Shown here piece by piece: positions 1 to 4,237 of a stretch of DNA of 5,890 nt. The stretch is from Parcubacteria group bacterium GW2011_GWA2_45_30 (GTDB lineage Bacteria; Patescibacteriota; Minisyncoccia; Sungbacterales; HO2-52-23). Every line of letters starts with the position of its first letter. The stretch's first letter is position 1. The notes beneath the pieces were generated by a model. That model was given only the letters and a program-made list of their open reading frames with translations, was not told the origin of the DNA and ran no database searches. Where the stretch lies: NCBI GenBank assembly GCA_001001625.1, contig LCKU01000049.1, positions 1-5,890 of the forward strand. Direction: 5' to 3'. The translations under genes and the position numbers were made by a program.

Positions 1-92
1 GAAGAAGGAGAAAAATACAGCGTCGCGGCTTCTGCCGCAGACGCAGAGACAAGGAACATGGAACAAGAGACAAGGAAAAATAACAAAACCAT
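1..92 (-). CDS. N-terminus of a secreted protein (signal peptide only, partial)
   Basis: An internal ATG at 92-90, in the same frame as the four-helix-bundle gene, starts a typical signal peptide: Met, a hydrophobic run 'VLLFFLVSCSMFLVSASA', then 'AEA' and a mature start 'ATLYFSPS'. An AGGGA at 103-99 lies 6 nt upstream and could serve as Shine-Dalgarno. The hydrophobic core 'LVSCSMFLVS' is encoded by the heptad array at 46-80. From memory, the mature start resembles N-termini of cohesin-like surface proteins in Parcubacteria, but too little is visible to assign a family. This is probably a separate gene whose reading frame has become continuous with the upstream four-helix-bundle ORF. It could instead be only the distal part of a fusion. 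The gene continues beyond the left edge. Confidence 0.6.
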   Translation of the reverse strand, partial: MVLLFFLVSCSMFLVSASAAEAATLYFSPS

Positions 93-518
93 CCTTATTC
101 CCTGTTCCTTGATCCTTGTCACTTGCTCCTTGTCTCTTGTTCCTTGCCACTTACTCTTTGTACCCCTCGCAAGTCCATTTAATAAACGTCCAACCTCCTC
201 TCTCAATTTCACTAACAACTGATGCTGTTCATTGGATGTATAGACAAGACGAAGAGAGAAATCAAGATAATATTCAACCTCGGTTAATGATCCTAAAGCA
301 ATATTATAAAAATGGACTTTATCTTTTTTTGAATTCCTGGTATAACCTTCAGCTATATTGGCTGCTACTGAAACAGCAGCCCGTCGCATTTGTGAAATTA
401 AACCGAATTTCTCCTCGCTTGGAAAATTTTTGGTTGCACGATAAATTTGAAAAGCTAATTCATCAGCTTTCTGCCAAGCAATCAATTTACGATATGCAAC
501 TTTATTTTCTTGTTCCAT
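1..518 (-). CDS. Four-helix-bundle protein (S23 / 23S rRNA intervening-sequence protein family), open to the left edge
   Basis: Translating the minus strand from the ATG at 518-516 gives 172 residues with no stop before the window edge. Residues about 8-116 match the S23/IVP four-helix-bundle family: 'YRKLIAWQKADELA' near the start, 'FGLISQMRRAAVSVAANIAE' in the middle, and 'ALGSLTEVEYYLDFSLRLVY' later. Family members are about 110-130 residues and either sit in 23S rRNA insertions or stand alone; the Avd accessory proteins of diversity-generating retroelements share this fold. Their biochemical role is mostly unknown. An AAGGAG Shine-Dalgarno (532-527) lies 8 nt before the ATG and supports this start. 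After residue 116 the frame runs through a heptad array (tail with 'KWQGTRDKEQVTRIKEQGIR') and then, still in frame, into a signal peptide that begins at Met143. The normal stop therefore seems lost, or this is a read-through fusion. Heptad arrays flank the gene on both sides. Family assignment is confident; the true 3' end is not. Confidence 0.85.
   Translation of the reverse strand, partial: MEQENKVAYRKLIAWQKADELAFQIYRATKNFPSEEKFGLISQMRRAAVSVAANIAEGYTRNSKKDKVHFYNIALGSLTEVEYYLDFSLRLVYTSNEQHQLLVKLREEVGRLLNGLARGTKSKWQGTRDKEQVTRIKEQGIRMVLLFFLVSCSMFLVSASAAEAATLYFSPS
46..80 (-). repeat. Heptad array 1 (5 units, purine-rich on plus)
   Basis: Five consecutive 7-bp units are read on plus: GAGACAA, GGAACAT, GGAACAA, GAGACAA, GGAAAAA. 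They are the reverse complement of the CTTGTYY family found in the other arrays. On the minus strand this array encodes the hydrophobic core of the signal peptide starting at 92. The 16 bp GGAACAAGAGACAAGG at 60-75 is a perfect reverse complement of 128-143 in array 2. Confidence 0.9.
94..163 (+). repeat. Heptad array 2 (10 units)
   Basis: Ten back-to-back 7-bp units run in strict phase with no indel: CTTATTC, CCTGTTC, CTTGATC, CTTGTCA, CTTGCTC, CTTGTCT, CTTGTTC, CTTGCCA, CTTACTC, TTTGTAC. Units decay toward both ends. On the minus strand they encode the basic/polar tail of the four-helix-bundle ORF and supply the purine-rich stretch just upstream of the ATG at 92. Confidence 0.92.
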
Positions 519-585
519 GTCTCTTGCTCCTTGTCTCTTGTTGTTATTTCCTTGCTCCTTGTCTCTTGCTCCTTGTTGCTTTATA
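509..585 (+). repeat. Heptad array 3 (11 units)
   Basis: Eleven in-phase units run from CTTGTTC at 509-515, CATGTCT at 516-522 and CTTGCTC at 523-529 to CTTGTTG at 572-578 and a decayed CTTTATA. The array spans the end of the cohesin gene (its last residues 'TRSKRQGARK' and stop are repeat-encoded), the intergenic gap, and the SD, ATG and first three codons of the four-helix-bundle gene. With array 2 it brackets that gene in the same orientation. Confidence 0.92.
516..532 (-). promoter_or_regulatory. Shine-Dalgarno and start codon of the four-helix-bundle gene, built from heptads
   Basis: On the minus strand AAGGAG (532-527), then 8 nt, then ATG (518-516) is a near-ideal initiation site. It decides the start of the four-helix-bundle gene. 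Both elements are parts of repeat units: CTTGCTC plus the next C-T-T gives AAGGAG, and CATGTCT gives the ATG. Confidence 0.7.
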
Positions 586-772
586 TACTGCGTAAGCAAT
601 GACAAGCCCTAATACAATTATAATCCAAATCTCCCATCTCTCATACCATTTGAGCGGATACCTCGGCTTAACAACCGCAATTCTCTCATTGCCCGTCTTA
701 TCCAAGGCCTTAACATAAATCCAGCTCCGCAAATTCTGATCCTGCAAAACATACGGACTTTCCGCCTTCATC

Positions 773-821
773 CATGTTCCTTGTCTCTTGATCCATGTTC
801 CTACTATCCCGCTCCTTGTCT
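773..821 (+). repeat. Heptad array 4 (7 units) inside the cohesin-protein gene
   Basis: Units in phase are CATGTTC, CTTGTCT, CTTGATC, CATGTTC, CTACTAT, CCCGCTC, CTTGTCT. The fifth and sixth are degenerate. On the minus strand they encode 'ETRSGIVGTWIKRQGTWM', an apparent loop between two strands of the Ig-like module. Confidence 0.85.
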
Positions 822-952
822 CTAAAATCTCATAATGATCAACCCCCGAAGCTTTATCTTGCGTAGCAAAAACCAAAAACCATTTGCCATCAAATATGGT
901 TGAATCGCGCGCAATCTCTGGCTTAAACGATTCTGGCGGCTCGATATCTTCA

Positions 953-973
953 GGAGCAGGGATCAAGAGACCC
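953..973 (-). repeat. Heptad array 5 (3 units) at the cohesin frameshift
   Basis: Plus-strand units GGAGCAG, GGATCAA and GAGACCC are degenerate copies of the complement form. The array lies where the two halves of the cohesin gene change frame, just before the 'PAPEDIEPPES' segment of the second frame. Confidence 0.65.
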
Positions 974-1062
974 TTCTCGTAGAGCCCGGAATACCGCCGA
1001 AAAAAGTAATCCCTTTTCTCCCTCATACCCTCCGGGCGTGATGCCGGAAAAAGCGATTTCTC

Positions 1063-1097
1063 CTTGTTTCTTGTCTCCTGTCCCTTGTTCCTTGTGT
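1063..1097 (+). repeat. Heptad array 6 (5 units) inside the cohesin domain
   Basis: Units CTTGTTT, CTTGTCT, CCTGTCC, CTTGTTC, CTTGTGT are in strict phase. On the minus strand they encode the polar linker 'HKEQGTGDKKQGE' between 'VNFWVERP' and 'IAFSGITPGG' of the cohesin domain. Confidence 0.88.
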
Positions 1098-1304
1098 GGC
1101 CGCTCTACCCAAAAATTTACAATAGTATTTCCATCCCGTATCTCTTTTAAATCCAAAAGGTCATTGGGAAAGATTATTTTCCCCTCGAAAGCGTTGATAT
1201 TTTCCTGCTCGGTGTTCACGAATAGAGTTACCTCAAAATTTTTGTCAACTTGTGCTTGCGTTGTTTTTGAATCAAATGAAATCACTGTGGCAAATACTGA
1301 CGTA

Positions 1305-1332
1305 GCAACAAGCAACAAGCAACAAGAAACAA
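1305..1332 (-). repeat. Heptad array 7 (4 units), encodes a signal-peptide core
   Basis: Plus-strand units are GCAACAA three times and GAAACAA once. On the minus strand they read as repeated CTTGTTN and encode 'LLVSCCLLLV', the hydrophobic core of the cohesin protein's signal peptide. The 14 bp at 1321-1334 are the reverse complement of 1361-1374 with one mismatch. Confidence 0.88.
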
Positions 1333-1342
1333 GGAGGGTCTT

Positions 1343-1359
1343 CACCCCTTGTCTTCTCC
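1343..1359 (-). promoter_or_regulatory. Probable Shine-Dalgarno and GTG start of the cohesin gene
   Basis: On the minus strand GGAG (1359-1356), a 10-nt spacer and GTG (1345-1343) precede a signal peptide of ordinary length (19 residues, V-F-A before the cut). I prefer this to the in-frame ATGs at 1399 and 1378, which sit in the repeat and have only an AGGA 3 nt away. The site falls in the loop between inverted heptad arms at 1321-1334 and 1361-1374. Confidence 0.5.
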
Positions 1360-1403
1360 GCCTTGTCTCTTGTTCCATGTTCCTTGTCTCTTGTTCCATG
1401 TTC
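1348..1403 (+). repeat. Heptad array 8 (8 units, includes a perfect 21-bp tandem duplication)
   Basis: Units are CTTGTCT, a degenerate TCTCCGC, then CTTGTCT, CTTGTTC, CATGTTC twice over. The 21 bp at 1362-1382 and 1383-1403 are identical. The array fills most of the gap between the dockerin gene's stop (1409) and the cohesin gene's preferred start (1345). Confidence 0.93.
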
Positions 1404-1408
1404 CTAAT

Positions 1409-2301
1409 TTAACCAGTCCAATAAAATGCCATTATTGAAAAATCAATCAAATCAACTTTTCCATCGCCGTTTAACCGCTCTATTTCTTTTGGCTTAAACT
1501 CCGTGGAGAGTGCTCGTTTGTGCCAATACGCGGCAATGGAAAAATCAACCAGATTTACTCGACAATCGTTATTCAAATCGGCTTTTGCCGGACATTTTGC
1601 CGGCTGAGCGGAAACATTTTTTGTGCCAACGAGAAAACTGATGGCCTTGCTAAAAGAACTAATCGCGCCTTCTTTGGCCGCTTTTGATTTTGTGAAATGC
1701 TGACCCATATCCAGACTTCGCTCTTATCAACCGCGATGGTTGGCGCAATGAAAACGCCGCCGATGTTAGTGGTGGCGCCGGAAGTTACGCTTACTGGAAA
1801 AGTTAAAAGAGATGAGCGGATTCCTTTGCTATCTTCCGAATAAACGCTAAAAATATAATTGCCGCTGGAAATGCCGGTAACACTCACTGAAAAATTGGCA
1901 TTGGCATCGGCAATCGTTGTGGCCGCAATTTGCGCGTCTTTCAAAACTGTTATCGTGCTCTTGGGGTAAGCTCTGCCAGAAAAAGTAACGCCGATGGCTG
2001 GAGCGACATAAAATCCGCCGCCCCCACCACCTCCGCCCGCAGGAACCGGCGCCGCCGTAGTGCAGGAAGAAGTATTAAAAGTGCAATTAGAGTTGCAACT
2101 TAAAGTTCCGCCCGAAAAACCTTGGGTGGAACAGCTTTTTCCGTTTAAATTAGAGCCGTCGCATTCCTCGCCGGAGTCAATAGTGCCGTTGCCGCAAGTC
2201 CCGTTAATCGTCACTTGCAGATTTACCCCACTGGCATAGACCAAAAACGGGATAAAAATAAAAGTGATAAAATATATAAAAGTGAGATGCGTGATTTTCA
2301 T
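1409..2301 (-). pseudogene. Secreted Cys-rich / Ig-like / dockerin protein, split by a frameshift
   Basis: The first frame (ATG 2301) has a signal peptide (residues about 1-24, ending 'LVYASG'). It continues with a six-Cys module (C36, C47, C57, C69, C73, C80; 'CGNGTIDSGEECDG'), an eight-Gly run at 89-96, and an Ig-like module from about 103 to 172. It then reads to 'APTIAVDKSEV' before entering what looks like the wrong frame. The second frame, open from about 1720 to the stop at 1409, carries 'GQHFTKSKAAKEGAISSFSK' and a type I dockerin with two calcium-loop repeats: 'DLNNDCRVNLVDFS' and 'RLNGDGKVDLIDFS'. The frames switch at about 1708-1722. One or more residues may be missing there; from memory, relatives have a longer stretch between these motifs. 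Its ATG overlaps the stop of the upstream DUF916-like gene (ATGA), suggesting translational coupling. The dockerin is a likely ligand of the cohesin encoded just downstream. Sequencing error could also explain the shift. Confidence 0.75.
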
Positions 2302-3233
2302 TCATCGTGATTTTTTGCAATAGAAATCCTTACGTTTTTCTTAAGAAACTTTACACCGAAAAAGAGCGCGATAACCGCAACAATAAAGCCAAGCAAATAC
2401 CACAGAGGAAAGGCGTAAAATGCTATTTTGTTAGCGGTTAACTCGTTTCCCTCTCCATCCACGATATTAATTTCGGCAACGTAACGCCCCAGCAAAAGCC
2501 CGGAAACATCCCACATTGCCGAAAGATCACGAACTCCTGTAGGCAATACCGTCTGCCCGGCCACCGGCACCACGCCAACTTCTTTTCCAAAAATATTGGT
2601 AATGGTAATCACGCCCTTTGGCTCAAAATGAACCGTACCGGTGTTTTCAAATTTGATGGTAAAGGGCACCGGACCTTTTTGCACAAAAATCGGAGCGGAA
2701 AAATCCAACACCTTGCCTTTCTGCAATTGATTGCCCGGGACGGTTATAAAAATAAGCATTCCGACCCGGGTGCCGACTTTCAACTGGCCCTGCTCCTTGG
2801 CATCGGTCGCTTTAAAAAAGACAACCCCAAAATGCCCGCCGGGTTCCGCATCCGGAGGCGCTTTTACGGTATAAATAATGCTTCTTGCTTGTCCCTTTTC
2901 AAAGACAAACGAATCGGGCGCGTCAAGCGTTATCCAGTCCCGAACTGTTGTAACTCCCTCCGCTCTGCCCACAAACTGAACATTCACGCTTCCAGCCGCC
3001 GGAATGAAGTCCTCAATAGTCGCCTCAACTTTCACCGTACCATCGCTTTCATTTTTGAGCGTTATCTGACTGGAAACGGAATTTCCCGGTTCAATGGTAT
3101 GGGAAACCTTGACCGGCTGAATAGTCAAACCGGTGCTTGCGCTATAACTTATGCCGATTCCGACGATCAAAAACGCATATAAAAAAACAGCAAAGCATAT
3201 TACCGCTCTCGCGATTTTTAGCGAATAACTCAT
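2298..3233 (-). CDS. DUF916-like (WxL-interacting type) membrane-anchored surface protein
   Basis: The 311-residue protein begins with an uncleaved or cleavable membrane segment (about 9-29). An Ig-like N-terminal domain follows (about 35-168), with 'IQPVKVSHTIEPGNSVSSQI', 'DWITLDAPDSFVFEKGQ' and 'APPDAEPGGHFGVVFFK'. This is the pattern of the DUF916 domain of WxL-interacting proteins in Gram-positive bacteria, which is thought to bind peptidoglycan. A second beta domain (about 170-262; 'KFENTGTVHFEPKGVITITN') precedes a C-terminal membrane helix (about 278-297) and a basic tail 'KFLKKNVRISIAKNH'. It would sit on the outer face of the cytoplasmic membrane. No clear Shine-Dalgarno precedes the ATG, and a 62-bp palindromic element ends 7 bp upstream. 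It follows a WxL-like gene and overlaps the dockerin gene by 4 bp, which fits a surface-complex operon. The family call is from motif memory and is not a proven homology. Confidence 0.7.
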   Translation of the reverse strand: MSYSLKIARAVICFAVFLYAFLIVGIGISYSASTGLTIQPVKVSHTIEPGNSVSSQITLKNESDGTVKVEATIEDFIPAAGSVNVQFVGRAEGVTTVRDWITLDAPDSFVFEKGQARSIIYTVKAPPDAEPGGHFGVVFFKATDAKEQGQLKVGTRVGMLIFITVPGNQLQKGKVLDFSAPIFVQKGPVPFTIKFENTGTVHFEPKGVITITNIFGKEVGVVPVAGQTVLPTGVRDLSAMWDVSGLLLGRYVAEINIVDGEGNELTANKIAFYAFPLWYLLGFIVAVIALFFGVKFLKKNVRISIAKNHDE

Positions 3234-3240
3234 ATCAAAA

Positions 3241-3302
3241 TGGTAGCGGGTAAAACGTTATTCCCCATGTCAGAATGACATTCTTGGAGCTACCCGCTAC
3301 CA
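3241..3302. repeat. 62-bp palindromic element with perfect 12-bp terminal inverted repeats
   Basis: TGGTAGCGGGTA at 3241-3252 is the exact reverse complement of TACCCGCTACCA at 3291-3302. A second hairpin is nested inside: ATGTCA (3267-3272), loop GAA, TGACAT (3276-3281). The element nearly fills the gap between the WxL-like gene (stop at 3320) and the DUF916-like gene (start 3233). No target-site duplication is obvious. It could be a small REP/MITE-like element, an mRNA processing or stability hairpin, or an attenuator. There is no T-tract of terminator type on either side. Confidence 0.8.
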
Positions 3303-3319
3303 GTTCATTTACACAAATA

Positions 3320-4006
3320 TTATGGATTTACCGTTGCCGAATATGTCAAGGGAGCTTCGTACGCGCCAGTTTGCTGGCTTGCCCCAACATCAAGATAATA
3401 CTGCACAGTGTTTAAGTGCGTGCTGGCGCTGTAAGAACCACTTCCCGCATTGCCGATCCGGGAAACATTTGTTGAGCTGGCAATGCCGGCCCACTTCTGG
3501 CTGGCATTAAACATAGTATCGCTTGTGCCCCACCAAGCCGTGGAAAGAAACGGCACGGAACCGCTGGCGCTCATCACCCGGAAATACAGAAAGTCGTCTC
3601 CGGAAGAAATTGAGGCGGCATTTCCGCCGGTAGTAGTGGCCGTAGCTGCTGCCACAATCCATCCGGTGCCGTCAGGAAGTTCCGTGACATTAAGGCCGCC
3701 TATGCTTCCACACGCTACCGTGAGCGTTCTGTCATCACAAGACAAGGTTACATTCCAACCGGGGGCATTATTGGTCGTTACCGAAAGCGTGGTGGTCGCC
3801 TGTACCGGCGTTGCGGGCGTTAAATTAGAAAACTGGTTAGTGCTGGTAGTAAATGATAAGGTTGAGGCAACCGTTACCGTTAAATTTACCGCTTCTCCAT
3901 AGGCATGCTTCGCGTAAAAGCCGGAAAACGCCAACAACGCGATCATTAAAGCAACGCCGAGCAGATAAATATCATTTTTTATTGATAACGCAATATATTC
4001 AAACAT
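3320..4006 (-). CDS. Secreted WxL-like surface protein
   Basis: The 228-residue protein has an N-terminal membrane/signal segment (about 13-33, 'IYLLGVALMIALLAFSGFYA') with a likely cut near 'HAYGEA'. Then comes one beta-rich, Thr/Ser-rich domain. It has a 'GWNVTLSCDD' motif at 83-92 (W84-N-V86), a possible disulphide pair C90/C99, 'STAWWGTSD' at 155-163, 'NTVQYYLDV' at 199-207, and a C-terminal 'GAYEAPLTYSATVNP'. A W-x-V/L motif plus a distal Y-x3-L-T-(W/Y)-x4-P motif is the signature layout of WxL cell-wall-binding domains, although here the distal Trp is Tyr. The C-terminal half of the gene at 4998-5890 encodes a clear paralogue of this domain. The next gene downstream is DUF916-like, as in WxL operons of Firmicutes. 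I found no convincing promoter or Shine-Dalgarno before the ATG. Reading it as a divergent WxL protein is inference; it may be a CPR-specific surface domain. Confidence 0.75.
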   Translation of the reverse strand: MFEYIALSIKNDIYLLGVALMIALLAFSGFYAKHAYGEAVNLTVTVASTLSFTTSTNQFSNLTPATPVQATTTLSVTTNNAPGWNVTLSCDDRTLTVACGSIGGLNVTELPDGTGWIVAAATATTTGGNAASISSGDDFLYFRVMSASGSVPFLSTAWWGTSDTMFNASQKWAGIASSTNVSRIGNAGSGSYSASTHLNTVQYYLDVGASQQTGAYEAPLTYSATVNP

Positions 4007-4095
4007 ATTTGCTTTAAGAATTAATTAGTTCAATTTTCAATCGACCCCCGCACCGGAGCTAAGCTCAATGCGAGACTACATTTTGGCAATAGAAA

Positions 4096-4124
4096 AGGCC
4101 GTTCGCTCAAAGGCAAAACGGCCT
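4096..4124 (-). terminator. Probable rho-independent terminator after the Fic gene
   Basis: AGGCCGTT (4096-4103) and AACGGCCT (4117-4124) form a perfect 8-bp stem with a 13-nt loop. On the minus strand the stem is followed by TTTTCTATT. It lies 114 bp downstream of the Fic stop and 89 bp upstream of the WxL-like gene, so it would separate the two transcripts. Confidence 0.65.
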
Positions 4125-4142
4125 AAATATGCAAGCATATTT
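4125..4142. terminator. Second hairpin abutting the terminator, possible plus-strand terminator
   Basis: AAATATGCAAGCATATTT is a near-perfect palindrome (8-bp arms, 2-nt centre). It starts at the base after the 4096-4124 stem. On plus it is followed by a T-rich run, TT then CGTCTTTT. The two hairpins together look like a bidirectional or tandem terminator. The stem is AT-rich, so it is weaker than its neighbour. Confidence 0.45.
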
Positions 4143-4155
4143 TTCGTCTTTTAAG

Positions 4156-4190
4156 GAGAGAGAGAGAGAGAGCCATATATATATTATATG
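4156..4190. repeat. GA and AT dinucleotide microsatellites in a gene-free stretch
   Basis: Eight GA units plus a final G (4156-4172) are followed by CC and an AT-rich alternating run (ATATATATATTATAT) to about 4189. Both lie in the 231-bp gap 4007-4237. Apart from these repeats, the two hairpins and the DnaA-box match, I see nothing convincing in that gap. A minus-strand TATAAT occurs at 4188-4183, but it has no good -35. Confidence 0.85.
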
Positions 4191-4216
4191 CGTGTTTTTG
4201 GGGAAAACATAAAAAG

Positions 4217-4225
4217 TTATCCACA
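4217..4225 (+). other. Perfect DnaA-box 9-mer
   Basis: TTATCCACA matches the consensus DnaA box exactly, in the context GTTATCCACAGGG. It lies next to the AT-rich alternating run. Only one perfect copy is visible, so this does not show an origin. A 9-mer like this is expected by chance in only a few percent of windows of this size. Confidence 0.4.
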
Positions 4226-4237
4226 GGGCATTATCCC

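Larger units (their letters stand above)
544..1345 (-). pseudogene. Membrane-anchored cohesin-domain protein, split by a frameshift
   Basis: The 5' frame (GTG at 1345-1343 to a stop at 952-950) encodes a signal peptide, MKTLLVSCCLLLVATSVFA, then a cohesin-like domain: 'VDKNFEVTLFVNTEQENINA', then 'GKIIFPNDLLDLKEIRDG', then 'FSGITPGGYEGEKGLLFSAV'. Cohesins are beta-sandwich modules that bind dockerins, and the upstream neighbour carries a dockerin. The 3' frame, entered between about 1020 and 960 and ending at 544, encodes 'PAPEDIEPPESFKPEIARD', an Ig/fibronectin-like module ('GVDHYEILE', 'ALDKTGNERIAVV') and a C-terminal membrane helix 'WEIWIIIVLGLVIAYAVYKA' followed by a basic tail. The frame change is +1 (mod 3), at a remnant heptad array (953-973). 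Gain of one 7-bp unit would give exactly that shift. Other heptads form linkers inside the cohesin domain and the Ig-like module. An alternative ATG at 1399 would add 18 repeat-encoded residues before the signal peptide, so GTG with an upstream GGAG fits better. It could also be phase-variable, or a sequence error. Confidence 0.75.

Noticed and set aside
94..585. Diversity-generating retroelement
   Set aside because: An Avd-like fold is present, but no reverse transcriptase, template/variable repeat pair or adenine-biased variable region is visible in the window.
116..595. Plus-strand ORF of 159 codons
   Set aside because: It is antisense to the four-helix-bundle gene, which has clear family motifs on minus. 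Its 'LVSCC/LAPCLLLL' ends are just translated heptads.
46..1403. CRISPR array
   Set aside because: The repeats are 7-bp, contiguous and degenerate, with no spacers of constant length and no cas genes.
1038..1412. Plus-strand ORF of 124 codons
   Set aside because: It is a shadow of the cohesin coding region, with repeat-derived hydrophobic ends.
2628..3182. Plus-strand ORF of 184 codons
   Set aside because: It is antisense to the DUF916-like gene and has no recognisable domain or initiation site.
3450..3902. Plus-strand ORF of 150 codons
   Set aside because: It is antisense to the WxL-like gene; the minus frame shows the paralogy and the signal peptide.
4007..4237. tRNA or other structured RNA gene
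   Set aside because: I found no cloverleaf, and the palindromes there are simple terminator-like hairpins.
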